In this document: positions 15,218-27,377 of the stretch, one piece after another
Position numbering within the stretch: the first letter of the stretch is position 1
Layout of the letters: every line of letters starts with the position of its first letter
NCBI GenBank assembly: GCA_013398055.1
Contig: VZRS01014158.1
Coordinates: forward strand, 563,488 to 627,487
Source: Ifrita kowaldi
Taxonomy: Eukaryota > Chordata > Aves > Passeriformes > Cinclosomatidae
Length of the DNA stretch: 64,000 nucleotides
Direction: 5' to 3'
Program-made: the position numbers and the translations under genes
Notes under the pieces: model-generated
Seen by the model: the letters and a program-made list of their open reading frames with translations, nothing else
Databases searched by the model: none
Told to the model about the DNA's origin: nothing

Positions 15218-15426
15218 AAAAGGATGGTTGGCACAATCCTGTCAACCTGGAGCACTGGAGTCTGCACAGGGAGATGGTGGAGTCACTGTCCCTGGAGGTG
15301 TTTAAAAAAAGACTGGACGTGGCACTCAGTGCCATGGTTTAGTTGATAAAGTGGTGTTAGGTCATAGGTTAGATTTGATGATCTCAGAGGTCTTTTCCAA
15401 CCTAGTTAATTCTGTGATTCTGTGAT
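15218..15426 (+). mobile_element. CR1 LINE 3' end with ORF2 C-terminal remnant
   Basis: The 3' end is at the right: GGTCTTTTCCAACCTAGTTA followed by ATTCTGTGATTCTGTGAT. Upstream, one frame reads MVESLSLEVFKKRLD, which matches the C-terminal end of CR1 ORF2 (family pattern: VVESPSLEVFK-RLD) and ends in TAG shortly after. The element is 5'-truncated to about 210 bp. It belongs to the same general CR1 type as the copy ending at 34404. The left edge is approximate. Confidence 0.9.
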
Positions 15427-17636
15427 GTAAAGTGATAAGCAAGAAATTGTGGTATCCCTGGAAGCAGATGGAGGTTGCATCTTTTTCTGAACGAAGTCAT
15501 GCCTTTGTGTGACTGCACATGCCTGCATTCTCATATTCACTCACTCTGCCCACTGGCATATAGTTATGTGACACATAAATATTTAATCTGCTTTATTCTG
15601 GAGTGGTCACATAAGAGGTAATACTTAAGGACATAGAAGGTCTTGTGACAGATGGGATCACAGATAAGGAATAAAGGCACACAAAGGAGCCACTGAATGG
15701 TCAGAAGCTCCTTTAAAGATAATGTATGATAGCATTCCTGAGAGAACCACCTACTTCCAAATCACTCAGCATTTCATGAATAGCCTTGTTTATAGAAGTG
15801 CTTGAAAAAATTTTACCAGTCTCACTTGTTTGCACACAAATTACAGCTCTACCTTCATAAAATCTCTGCTTTTTGAAAGCTCCCTTTAGCACCCAGTACA
15901 CTTCTGTGTATCAATAATTACTTTTTAGTAGCCCAGAACAATTTCAGGAAGCAAGCAGTGAACTGAAATAGTTTGTATTCTTTATGTTAGGTGATTCTCT
16001 TGTTCCATTCCACCAGGATGAAGTTTTTGGTGTATTTATTTTATATTTTGGCATTATTTATTTTGGCATACTTAATTTATATTCGTTCACTGGGAACTGT
16101 CAGCAGCATCTGATAGACTTTGGGGTCTCTTTATCTGAAGGTCCCTGTGGACACTGGTGGCCCAGAAACATCTGTCCTCTCCTCCCTGGGAGGATTCAGA
16201 GGAAGGGACATCAGGAGGAAATACTCTGCAGGGTCTAGCTTCTGGCTGCTGCTTGCTCTCATGCGAAATGACTGCAGGGATAAAAATTACTTGGAACACA
16301 AAGCCAATGCTACTTAGATAATAAGCAACTCTGCCCCTTTTTAAATGCACCCCTCCTCCCTCTCAAATCACAGATAATGCAGTTTATTTGTTCACCCAGT
16401 GCACGAATGAGGTACATTTCTGATAAGAAAAGTCTGGCTGAGGCCTTGTCCAGATGGGATAGAAAAGATGCTGATGGATGGGGAAAAGAAATTACTTTGG
16501 ATATCAAGATATGCTGCAAGACAGAACCTTCTACATACCATGCATTTGTATTGTTGTCCTCAATGTCTCCCAGATTCCTAGACATTCTTCAGTGGCTAAA
16601 ATCCTCTTTTCACTTGCCTGTTAGTATTTACAGGAGTTTCTGACATAAAGCTCACCTTTGTGTATGTGTGGTCAGGTTGTTGTGTTGTGTTTGGTTTGGA
16701 GCTAACCTTGTCTGCCACGGAGGTAAGTGAAAGGTCACCCATCAGCTATTCAATGTTTCTTCTGGCTAGCAGGTAATTCAAAGAGTAGAGAATTTTAACT
16801 ATTTATTATTCGTCCAACATACTTTAATTCTTATTCTGTCATTGTTGGAGACGTAATACAGAACAGGTGAAGTTTTTTGTTAATACTTTTTATATCAGAA
16901 GTCTAGACGTGGGACATTTATGGTAGACAGTGTGTGATTTAACTTTACTTGTGGAGCTGCTGGAATTTCTTCATCTTCACAGTGTAACAGAGCTCACACT
17001 ATCCCTTGGGGTAATGCATAAGAGCATCTGTTGTGCATAAAGAAAGTGCTGAAATTAGTAGAAAATTCAGTCTTCCGTGCTTTGATTTGGAAAACAGCCA
17101 GTCACCCCTTAAGAGGAGAGAAGACACCTTGAGGAGAGCAGTTCACAGGTGAAGGCAGGAGAGGACTGTAATCCTCCTCTGGAGTATCCTGCAAAGAAAA
17201 GATGATGCAACTAATTTCAAAGGAGAATTTCTTTGTTATTAAAGAAATGGAGATAAAAGCATTGTTAATTCACAGGGGAATTAATTTAATTTTCTATTTT
17301 TTCTCTGAATTCATGAAAAGCCTGCAGCCCTTCCCAGGTATCACAGTTTCTCCGATTTTGTGTGAAAAATGAAGCTTCTAGCCTGACAGAGCATCAACTA
17401 GTGGCAGCATAGCAGCTCAGCAGTAATTCTGTTCTTTTCCTCTCTTCTGAGAACTGTCTTCCATTTTGTTTGTCTTGTTTTTTCCACTTACTCCCTCAAC
17501 AATTTTTCCACCACTTAATTTTGATTTGACATATCTGTGCTGACAGAGAAGTTAAGATTGATGAGCTCTTATGTTCTTCTGGTCACAGGAGATGAATCAA
17601 ACCAAATTGTTTTACTAGTTAATAAAAAGAGCCTAC
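15427..17636. other. Non-coding stretch, nothing recognised
   Basis: No transposon or RNA gene was recognised. At 16634-16722 a segment lies between a pyrimidine-rich acceptor ending TATTTACAG and a strong donor GAG|GTAAGTG, with one frame open across its 89 nt. It has no known protein similarity and I do not call it a gene. Confidence 0.55.
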
Positions 17637-17680
17637 TCTTTCTCTCTCTCTCTCTCTTTNNNNNNNNNTTTTTTTTTTTT
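17637..17680. repeat. CT/T-rich simple repeat interrupted by an assembly gap
   Basis: A (CT)n run ends in TTT, is followed by nine Ns (17660-17668), and resumes as a run of T. The Ns are undetermined bases inside low-complexity sequence, so the true length of the repeat is unknown. This is an assembly feature and not evidence of a biological element. Confidence 0.95.
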
Positions 17681-18971
17681 TAAAATAACAGAGCAAAGAA
17701 GTTCCGGGAGCAAAGAATGACACGAAAAGGCAGTTGGATGTAATGTGGTGGTGGTTGCTGAAAAATAAAGGTGGCTATGGGCAACTTGCCAGTTTGTTCA
17801 GACTGAGACTTAGCTCTTGGCTCAGGAGGAGCTATCTGAGTTTTTTAAGTTCATGATGTAAACAGCTGTCAATTTGCTTTTGTAACCAGAACTAATATGA
17901 TTTTAAATAGCCAAGCTATTTTTACTTTTATAATTGAGCCTGGGTATATTTCTTGTCCTCTTCCATTCAATGTCAGTTGAGGAACATGTGATCCTTGGAG
18001 ACCAAGATAAAGTTGTAGATAATAAATCCATTAAGCCTGTCATTTTTTGGTTTTGATGGAACACGCTTCAGAAGGCTAGGAAAAAAACCACAACAGAATA
18101 AACCCATGTATTTCTAAGCGTTGATATAAAAATTGCTACTATTTTTGACTAGTATTTTTTCCTATTTTTGAAAGATTCCTGCTAGGAGCAGCCTTATCAG
18201 GGATGATTTACTGCAGACATCAGATTGCTGCAGGATTTGACAGATCCCACCACAGATATTGGAAAGAGCAGTCCTGGGCTCTATCATAGGTATCGCATAG
18301 GTTCTTGTATCTCTAGTGACAGTGGTCAAAACCATGAAGAGATCGCTGTGCTTCATGCTGGCAGGAAATACCCATGCAATCTCTAACACATTTTAAATGT
18401 TCTTTCTTCTGCTTTTTCACAAGGTGAAAGAGTTTCCAGGGATTGGGAGGCAGTGTGTTTGTGCATGCTGCATGTCCCTCAGAAGGAATCCATCATGCAT
18501 TTACCTCAAAGTGGTGGTGGCTAGGCAGGGAGGATTCTGCTCTCCTGTTACCACATCTTCATGTCATTCAGCATGCAGATACACATGATTTGTGTGCACT
18601 TTCACTGCTAAATTGTGCTTTATTTCCAGGAAAATCATCAGTGGTCTGTAGGTCTTGTTTCACAGATAGGGAGTCTTCTACATATGGCCGCATAAAGTGT
18701 TCTTACAGCCGTTTCACTCACTTATCCCATTCTGTTTTCCCCCAAAGCAAGGCTGAACTACAGCCCCCACCTGCCAACCGCACCAAGAGGCTCCTGATTC
18801 CCTGTCCTTCACCTTCAGGCCTACTTCTTGCTCATTAGGTGTCTCTTGAACCTTTGTGTTTGCCCTCTACCGAACTATTTCCTCTAAAGCCATTAAAAAA
18901 AAAAAATCCATTTTTAGGGAGGTGTATGGAGTTAGTGGTCTTTTAGGGCACAGTCGAAGCAAAAGACCTAT
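17681..18971. other. Non-coding stretch, nothing recognised
   Basis: No element was recognised between the gap and the duplicated block. A plus-strand frame of 131 codons at 18443-18838 has no recognisable domain and runs through GC-richer sequence. A run of 13 A follows near 18894. Confidence 0.55.
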
Positions 18972-19827
18972 CCATAGACACATGCTCCCTTGCTAGCTAG
19001 AGTACTTCTGAGTACTCATGTAGAAGTGACATATGAAATTTATTAAGATTCTTTAAATATAAATATATTTGTGTTTCCAAGCAGAAGTTTTGATGAATTG
19101 CTTCACATTCTAATCATATGCATTTTGAGGACAGTAAGGTGGGGTCTGATTAAATTCCATGCATATTCTGTGATTCTGTGATTTCAAGTTCTGGATTAGT
19201 GCTGACATCTGCTGTTTATTCTTGCTATACACAGGCAACACAGGATGGGGAATTGCTGCCTGTGTGCTTTTTGCTGACTCAGTTTCATGTTTTATTTCTT
19301 ACAGGGTAACATAGATAGAAATAAAAAAGTACAGAAGAACCTCCATGGGTCAATAACTATCTGTATGGAATTCTGAAACATGAAATAAGGACCAGAAAAC
19401 AAAGATGAAACTGAATTTTTATCCTTTTAAGTTTCCGAAAATGCTTCTAGCTGGGGAAAGGACTCGAGATAGGTAGCCTAAGGAATGAAGCTGTCTATGT
19501 ACAGGGTGGATATTTAGCCTGGAAACTCCTTAGTGCAGGGACCCCTTTTCTGTTACAATTTCTGTTACCACTTTTCTGTTACTCTTTATACAGAAGAGTA
19601 TGCTGGGGTCCTAATCCACAGCTGGTATAGCTGGCTGCTACTGCAGGGGGGAAGGGGTTACGACAGCAGTGCAAGAACCCCATGTCCTCATTCTGCTTGT
19701 CTGCTCTGAGGTCAGACCAATTCAAGGAGCTCCAGCTTGGCCACAGGCATGTCTATCACTCTAAGTAAGATACCTGGGCAGGTGTCACCACTCAGTGTCA
19801 CTGGGACTTGCAAGAAAGAGCTGCTGG
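18972..19827. repeat. 856-bp direct duplication, copy 1
   Basis: This block begins CCATAGACACATGCTCCC and ends AAGAAAGAGCTGCTGG. The same 856 bases recur at 19829-20684, exactly 857 positions later, with one N between the copies. I found no mismatch on reading through both copies. Two identical copies joined by one undetermined base suggest that two contig ends or haplotigs overlapped and were not merged. A real, very recent tandem duplication is the alternative. Confidence 0.95.
19139..19183 (+). mobile_element. Possible decayed CR1 or SINE 3' tail
   Basis: Two perfect octamer units (ATTCTGTG ATTCTGTG) end a stretch that could be a heavily decayed CR1-type tail: GTGGGGTCTGATT aligns loosely with the family's GTGGGTCCCTTCC. 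No body is recognisable upstream, so this could also be a chance octamer pair. The same sequence occurs in the duplicate copy at 19996-20040. Confidence 0.35.
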
Positions 19828-19828
19828 N
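19828..19828. other. Single undetermined base at the duplication junction
   Basis: One N separates the end of copy 1 from the start of copy 2 of the 856-bp repeat. Its position exactly at the junction is the main reason to treat the duplication as an assembly join. Confidence 0.95.
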
Positions 19829-20684
19829 CCATAGACACATGCTCCCTTGCTAGCTAGAGTACTTCTGAGTACTCATGTAGAAGTGACATATGAAATTTAT
19901 TAAGATTCTTTAAATATAAATATATTTGTGTTTCCAAGCAGAAGTTTTGATGAATTGCTTCACATTCTAATCATATGCATTTTGAGGACAGTAAGGTGGG
20001 GTCTGATTAAATTCCATGCATATTCTGTGATTCTGTGATTTCAAGTTCTGGATTAGTGCTGACATCTGCTGTTTATTCTTGCTATACACAGGCAACACAG
20101 GATGGGGAATTGCTGCCTGTGTGCTTTTTGCTGACTCAGTTTCATGTTTTATTTCTTACAGGGTAACATAGATAGAAATAAAAAAGTACAGAAGAACCTC
20201 CATGGGTCAATAACTATCTGTATGGAATTCTGAAACATGAAATAAGGACCAGAAAACAAAGATGAAACTGAATTTTTATCCTTTTAAGTTTCCGAAAATG
20301 CTTCTAGCTGGGGAAAGGACTCGAGATAGGTAGCCTAAGGAATGAAGCTGTCTATGTACAGGGTGGATATTTAGCCTGGAAACTCCTTAGTGCAGGGACC
20401 CCTTTTCTGTTACAATTTCTGTTACCACTTTTCTGTTACTCTTTATACAGAAGAGTATGCTGGGGTCCTAATCCACAGCTGGTATAGCTGGCTGCTACTG
20501 CAGGGGGGAAGGGGTTACGACAGCAGTGCAAGAACCCCATGTCCTCATTCTGCTTGTCTGCTCTGAGGTCAGACCAATTCAAGGAGCTCCAGCTTGGCCA
20601 CAGGCATGTCTATCACTCTAAGTAAGATACCTGGGCAGGTGTCACCACTCAGTGTCACTGGGACTTGCAAGAAAGAGCTGCTGG
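19829..20684. repeat. 856-bp direct duplication, copy 2
   Basis: This is the second copy of the block at 18972-19827 and it continues directly into unique sequence (GAGACCCCAACTGC). It repeats every landmark of copy 1, including the octamer pair ATTCTGTGATTCTGTG and the TTTCTGTTAC repeats. If the duplication is an assembly artefact, one copy should be removed and all downstream coordinates shift by 857. Confidence 0.95.
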
Positions 20685-21445
20685 GAGACCCCAACTGCTT
20701 TCATATATGTTGTTATATGGCTGCCATGGCCGTTAGTCATCGCTGGGCTGGGCTGGATCAACATGTGCTTTGTATTGCCTGGGAGCCTTAACTCTTCCTG
20801 CTCCTGCCAGTCACCCTCCCTTCTAACCTCACCCAAAACAGTTGTGGGGGACAAAACAGTTTTAGAGATTTGTAATGAGATTTTCTCATTATCAAAGGCA
20901 TCAGGGTGGGAGGTTGGGTGGAAGTCCCAGGTTTATCACATTACTGCAACAGAAAACCACTTTATGTTTCTGTTCTCCAATGAAAGAAAATCCATCACTT
21001 ACACAAAAAGAGCCCAAGTACTGCTCCAAATACAGCCATGGTAGCTGTCAATTGCATTCCCTTTACAAGGCATTGGAATTCAGTGCACAAATATTCACAG
21101 GTTTAGGATTTGTTCACTGTGATTAGTATCATGAGTCAGAGGGAAGCAAAACTTTCAGATTAGTTTTAAAATCAGAAAGGCTTTAAAATAACATTTAAAT
21201 AATTTTTATCTGTGCTGTGGTATTTCAGGCCATTATAGTTTCCCTTTTCCAAACATTTCTTTTTTCTTGTAAAATGCTTCATTCCCTGTCCTGCAAATCC
21301 AAGATCTGAGTTTTTCAGAGATGTGCAATTAAACTGGGAGAACTGGCAGAAGAGTGCTTCCCAAAGGGTAATGCTAACTGATGATGTCATTGCTGAGGGT
21401 AAGGTTTCTGGAGTCTCAGGTGCTGAATCTATTAATGGTTTTAAA
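20685..21445. other. Non-coding stretch, nothing recognised
   Basis: Unique sequence lies between the duplicated block and the next CR1. Overlapping frames of 70-130 codons occur on both strands at 20.65-21.05 kb, none with a recognisable domain. Confidence 0.55.
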
Positions 21446-21702
21446 ATAAAAGAGAATAGATTTATATTAGATATAAGGAAGGAGTTCTTTGCAATGAGGA
21501 TGATGAGACACTGGAACTGGTTGCCTAGAAATCCTGTGGATGCCCCGTTCCTGGAAGTATTCAAGACAAGGCTGGACGGGGCTTTCAGAAACCTGGTCTG
21601 GTGGAAGGTGTCTCTGCCCATGGCAGGGGTTTGGACTAGATTGGACTAGGCGAAATTCAAAGGTCCCTTGCAACCCAAAACATTCAAGGTTCTATGATTC
21701 TT
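21446..21702 (+). mobile_element. CR1 LINE 3' end with ORF2 C-terminal remnant
   Basis: One frame reads NRFILDIRKEFFA, then HWNWLPRNPVDAPFLEVFK and TRLDGA. This matches the C-terminal segment of the CR1 ORF2 protein (family pattern: RF-LDIR--FF---VV-HWN-LP-EVV--PSLEVFK-RLD). The element continues with GGTCCCTTGCAACCC and ends with the octamer TCTATGATTCTT. It is a 5'-truncated copy of about 260 bp in plus orientation. A 149-codon frame on the opposite strand is only its antisense shadow. Confidence 0.93.
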
Positions 21703-23404
21703 CAATAACTTCCAGTGACTCTGGGTGAAGTGAGTAGGGTTCCCTCAGGAGAAAGGATAGCAGCAGGGTAGAACATTAAAAAAATGTCAGGTCATAAATT
21801 CAAGATAAAGCCAAAATTTTAATCCCAGGAAAGCCAGTCTAATATGCTTTGTACTATAAGACCAGGATTTGTATTCAGTTTCTCAAGAGAGTGAGGCTAT
21901 TAACTTAGTGTGATAAAAAGACAGTAACATGCCTGACACTGAAAATATTTTTTGTTTTGCATATGAATTAAATAACAAGTCTCAAATACAGTCTCAAAAT
22001 TGTTGTCATTATGTAAAAATAGCAATAGGGAAATTTAGAGAAGTCACTGAAGTCCTATGAGAGGTGCTTTACATCAGAAATTACAATTAGAAGGAAATAG
22101 GTGGCAGGTGATGCTAATTGTCTTGGACTGGAAGAGATCTGGGCCTTTAAATTACAATCCCAGTGAGTACAAAGAGTCTCTCAGAAGTCACTTATGTTTT
22201 CATTAACCCAAAGCTGGGGCTGGCGCAATGCTTCCTTCCCAGGCCCACACTGGTCTCTGGCCCAGGCTCTCCACACCCCTGAGACCATGTTTCTGTCTGC
22301 CCATGAGCCCCCTTGAGAGGTTTGTACCCAGTGTGATGTGGGGAATGGAGTTTCCAGCTGTGCTTATGCCACTGAGGGTTTCTCTGGGCAGGTAAGACCA
22401 CGGTGCAGCCAGGCTCCCTGCCTGTGTCATCTCAGGGGTGGTGTGAGTGTGTGAGCAAGGGAAAGAAGCAGATCCTTGCCTTGCTCTCAGTCCCCACTCC
22501 ACCAGCAGCACTCCCTGTGTGCAGGAGGGGGTTGCTTCTGTCTGTCAGAACATGAACATACTGTTCTCTCCTGAAGGGAGAATGACTGTGAGAAAGTTTC
22601 TTCATTAAGGCATTTCCATTGCATTTTAGTTATATGCAGCTTCAGCAAGTTGCATGAGTTGCTTCAGTTTTAATGACATTGTGTAATTCACCTCATTGAA
22701 CTGAGAAAGCTACTGACAGCATGAGGGCATTATAAATCATACCTAAGTGGTCAGGGATATTTTGTGTCTCCTGTGCTAGAAAGTATTTGCTGTACTAAAA
22801 AATGGTGATTTTTTCCCCCCCCCAGATCCTTTTGGTTAAAAATCCTCTGTCATAGCCTCAAATATTTTTCTCGTTTAACACTCAAAAAATTTATATTTTC
22901 TTCCAGTTATTTTTTGAGATGAAATTCACCTTTGGCTGGATTTGGCTCTCCCAAGGTTCTTGGGTGTGACTACATTATTTTGAAATGGCTGTGGAGCACA
23001 GTGCTTTCTAGCTGCTACCTTTGCCATGACTCTGACCCTCAAAATGGGACTTAACATCTGTGGTCCATAGACAATTTGATGAAGACTCAGAGACAATGCA
23101 AAGTATTTCGAGAACAGAGATAGTCAATGACATTAACCTGCTTTGATGTCTCTGCATTATTCAAAAGAAGCCACTGACAGGGAACACAGAACGAAGGCTT
23201 CAGTAGTGCAATTATCCAATTCAATTGTATTGAAATGTGAGGTGGTCACAGGACTAAGCTGTGAACCAATAAATAAAATAATTTTCATCACCTCTTTTAA
23301 ACATTAGCTTGACTTTAAATCTCATGAGTTTAGCAGGATTTGATTGAACAAGATAGTCCTAAAATTGTTGACTTTCAGTGCTTGTAACTAGTCTGGTCTG
23401 CATA
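21703..23404. other. Non-coding stretch, nothing recognised
   Basis: This stretch contains a GC-richer island of about 330 bp at 22200-22530, with open frames on both strands and a consensus-like donor GGGCAG|GTAAGACC at about 22391. No acceptor-exon-donor set with a recognisable product exists. A T6 C10 run precedes AGATCC near 22810. No transposon was recognised. Confidence 0.55.
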
Positions 23405-23541
23405 AATCACAGAATCACAGAATATTCTGAGTTGGAAGGGACCCTCAAGGATCATTTGAGTCCAACTCTTAAGTGAATGGCCTGTGGCCATGACCTTTGC
23501 ATTATTAGCACCGTGCTCTAACCAACTGAACTAATCTGTCC
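23405..23541 (-). mobile_element. tRNA-Ile-derived SINE with CR1-type tail (TguSINE1-like)
   Basis: Read on the minus strand, the right end is a tRNA-Ile(AAT)-like head. TAGTTCAGTTGG matches the A box. GGTTAGAGCACGGTGCTAAT follows, with the anticodon loop CTAATAA intact. After GGTCATGG about ten bases are missing compared with a tRNA, so the B box (GGTTCGATCC) is gone. A short unique body (TTCACTTAAGAGTTGGACTC) leads into a CR1-like tail, GGGTCCCTTCCAACTCAGAA, and octamers ATTCTGTG ATTCTGTGATT. The structure fits the songbird SINE that uses CR1 machinery. With its B box lost, this copy should not be transcribed efficiently by Pol III. The family name is from memory. Confidence 0.85.
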
Positions 23542-26500
23542 ATAAGGCTGTGTCTCCTACAAGAAGGGTGTCCTACAGTCATGTTCCCAGTGATGAGGAG
23601 TACTCAAGGACTGTTTCCTTGTAGGAATGCTGCAAGATCTTCAGTGGAGCAAGGATTATTTTTAGCTTTCCTTTAACATACCGTAGTATGTCGGGCAGAT
23701 TGCCATTACCCTGATTTAGACAGCTGGTTGGTTCTCTCTTTCTCTGGTCTCCCATTTTTACTGACAGAGCCACACACGCAATCTCCTCGCCATTCCATAG
23801 GTCGAGGAGATGAGTCTTATTAATACTAACAAGGGGTTACTGAGAGGAACAATGTGCAGAGGCAGTGTTGCAGTGAGGAAAGGAACAGTCTGTTCTGTTT
23901 CCGCTCCTTTAGGGCAAGTAGTAATGGGTATGTACTGCTACAATAAAGATTCATGATAGCCATTTGACACAAAAGCCCCACTTTAGAAGGGCAAGGACAG
24001 AGAAGTGCTGGAACAGATGGCCTTGAGAGATGGTGTCACCTCTGGAAGACTGTGAAACCAAGCTAGGCAACTACTGTCAGGACTGACATGATCCTGCTCA
24101 GTGATAGGCAAGGGCTTGGAATTTATAGCCTTCCTGGCTCCTCCTCGAATAGATATTACTTTGCCACACTGACCTGGCTTTTAGATAGAGAAACTGCCAT
24201 TACTTCTAGACTAAGTTTAATTCCTCTGTGTTACTGAGACTGAGTCTGGCAGTCATGAACTCCTCGGTGGATGCCAACAAGCACTTCCTCACCTGCCCTG
24301 TCTCTCTATGCAGCCAGTGCAGTGCTGCAGCAGCAGGTTGGCTGTTGGGTGCACTACATTTCGAATTTTGCTTCTCTCTGCAGCAAAGAATCTTTTAATA
24401 TGTTGCAACAGCATAAAGGCAGGAGGAACTGAACTATAAATAGGAGGCAGGAAGAATCACTAGTTAGGAAACCAGTCTGCAGCCTGTGTCATCTTAGTTA
24501 AACTGCTGTGTTATTTTAAACATAGTGCTTTACAAAATCAGTCTTTTGCTCTCATAAACTCTCTCATTTGTTGTTTCTTCAGTTCCTATTACAATGATTC
24601 TCTGCAGTGTCAGTGTAGTCCTGTAGTAACCAAGAGTGAAAGGGAGCATCCATGGATATACTACACCTTTGCTCCATCCTACTATAGTAAGAAACATTCT
24701 AACACTGTGAAGAGCTGCTCCCTCCCTTTTTGTGTTTGCTCAGTTAAGTAGTGGCTTTTACCATGCATATCAAACTAAGCAAACAAAAGCACACAGTAAA
24801 TGTGGTCTACCTATGATATAGTTTCTTCCTGCATTTTTGGGTTTGAAAATTAACTGTGCTCAGCCAGGAAGGAGTATGCATATACAGACAGGAAGGACTT
24901 CCACTGAATTATTATGCAAGCTACTTAACACCTAGTCGTTGCATTTTTCGAAGGGCCTGTTAAAATACTGCAGAAGTGGTAGAATACACCCAGAGTGGGA
25001 GAGGGGCTTCATATGTATCATTTAGCAATGGTGTATAATGGGTATAATATTTGTAACAGCTGTTAGGTGCTCTGAAGCTACACTACATTTATGGAATTTT
25101 CCATTGAGCTCTAAGTATTCAGGTCACATACACAGTTAAATTTCCAGCAGTGGCAGTACAGATAAAAGCACTCCAACCGTATGCCATAATTGTGCTCTAT
25201 TTAGAGAGTGCAGCAACTCAGGCATTTTCACAGCAGTTGTCTTAGATACGGTATACATTCTGTTTTATAAATGCCAATTCATTAGTGCATGTAACACGTA
25301 GCGTGCTGCTCTTTATTAAAAAAAAAACAAGGAGAGCACCATGTTTCAGTGAAGAACGAAAATACAGAAAAAAGCTATTACTTAGAAGAAGGAAAAGGAA
25401 AATGCAGAGGAGTGCCAAATTCAGTTTTGTTTTTTTTCACAAAGATCTGTAGAATATCAAAGTCCATTTTGTAAGAGGTTTCAAATAAGTGGCAGGAATT
25501 TAAGTATCCATAAATTAATATTAAAAAGACTTAATTGATAGGAAATTTCCAGTTCAGGATATTGAATTCCACCACAGAAAGAGTATATCACTGACAGGAC
25601 ATGGTTTTAAAACACAGTGAACAAGCATTTGTATTTTGCATATATTTTTCGTAGTGATGCTACAGTAGGTACGATTCCAGGTTCCAAGAAAGACAGCAAC
25701 ATTATTTTAATGCTTCATGCTGAGGGTGTTTTTTACATTGAGCAAGTACTAAGCCAGCAAGTCTGACCAAAATCAGATAGTAAAAACAAACAAACAAAAA
25801 ATTCTATCACTGCAATGAATTCCAGTAAAACACAAAGAAAAAAACATTGGGGCTAAAAATCATGTTTTAGCTCACTACTCTGAAGTGGACAGAATGACAG
25901 GTTCACCGGTGGTGCTACTGGTTTTGAGACAAGCAGCACAGCTGTGTGAGATCAGGTATTCATGAAAAGTAGGTCAGCACAGTCAATCGGATTGAGTTCC
26001 CAGTCTTGCTAGACTTATGAATAAAATATTTGTACCTTTTCTACAACTGTACTCCATCTTGAACAGCAGATATATTGACCTATTTTTAGATTTATTATGA
26101 TTGCAAAATGTATCCATGACCTAAATGTGGACAATTAAGCTATATTTGGAAGTCACCTTTTTGTGGCCTTTCTTTTTAACTCACTACACATCAGAGCAAG
26201 GTGGTGCAACATATCCACCTTCCACCTTCTCTGCACTAGAAGCCCAAAGAAAACAGAGCTTTTGCTCTGTTCTTATCCCTTGTTCTGTCCTTTGCCCCAT
26301 AGTAGCTGGGTGATGTGTCCCACCCAGAAGTTTAGACACTCATCATCTAAGGAAACCTCAAGGAAGGCTGTGCAGGGGTGACGCTTGGGATCAAGGGCAG
26401 AACTAGCACATACCCACAACCCTTGGCTACTGAATATATTTTCTGGAAACAAGAAAACTGGTCATAAAACATTGTTGATGGCTCTGACAGGTGCGGCAAA

Positions 26501-27377
26501 GGAGCTTTACAATGTCACTGCACTGTTGCCCAGGTTCTATTTTCTCAGAGTTTATAGTGCCTTTGACACAGCTGGGAGAAGGGAACACCTGATTCATGTC
26601 CTCCATTTCAGCTCACAGCAGGGTCTACAGATATTTGTTTCCTCCTGCTTGGCTTTGTGTCCAGCCAGCTGGACAGGGAATTGGGAGCTAGAGTGCCAAG
26701 TTTGCCTTGCTTTCCTCGATGGAAACCAGGCTATGTGATGCCTGCAAGCCCTGGCCTGGGTCATGCCAGGACATGGGGCTGGCAGAAAGGGCCAGGACTC
26801 TCCAAGGCTCCTGGAGGGAAAACACAGCTGCTGCGTGGGCTCCTTTCCACACCTCCACATGTCAGACTGTTGACTGCCACAGTTCATGTTTTTTCTTTCT
26901 GCACACACCTGGCTCATCTTTCTGGCAGGGGAATCAGGAAGGAGTATTATGCAGAACCTGAAAGGGGGCAAAGACCCATTATCCAGCAGCTCCCAGAACT
27001 TCTGATGTTTCTTCCCTACCCTCAACATTCAGATTTGCTGAATTGCCAGCCACATTAGAAGGAGGTGTTTCTTCCAGAGAGCCTAATCCCTAGGATAACA
27101 GTCTTATGAAGCAATTACAGTAACTTCCTCCTGGTTGCAAGACACAGTGAATGTTTGTCATCCTGACAGGATTTTGATTGTTAAGGGGAATCATCAGGTT
27201 TTTTTTCACGCTGTGGAGAACACGAAATTTTCATGGAATGACATCCAACCCCTATTGGAGGTCCCCTTCCAGCCACCTGCCCTCAGAAGGCCCACAAACA
27301 AACATGAATTTCCAGGCTTGTTAAAACTGGCTCAGATTTTTAGAAGAGACAAACAAAAATCTTCACCTCAGGAAATA
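23542..27377. other. Non-coding stretch, nothing recognised
   Basis: No repeat family or RNA gene was recognised. Between 26380 and 27060 the composition is GC-richer and frames of 117-144 codons overlap on both strands without a recognisable domain. I consider them chance frames. A-rich runs occur near 25318-25328 and 25790-25800. Confidence 0.55.

Noticed and set aside
16634..16722. 89-nt segment between a splice-acceptor-like and a strong donor sequence
   Set aside because: Open in one frame only, with GT-rich low-complexity sequence and no protein similarity. A few such pairs are expected by chance in 64 kb.
21172..21621. 149-codon minus-strand open frame
   Set aside because: Its first part is the antisense of the plus-strand CR1 copy at 21446-21702. 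It is not a gene.
22213..22391. GC-rich open segment ending in a perfect donor GGGCAG|GTAAGACC
   Set aside because: No convincing acceptor, both strands are open, and the peptide is not recognisable.
23479..23541. Functional tRNA-Ile gene on the minus strand
   Set aside because: The B box and part of the T arm are missing and the sequence continues into a CR1-like tail, so it is a SINE head and not a tRNA gene.
26594..27058. Overlapping 144- and 133-codon frames on opposite strands
   Set aside because: GC-richer composition removes stop codons on both strands. No domain or splice structure supports either frame.
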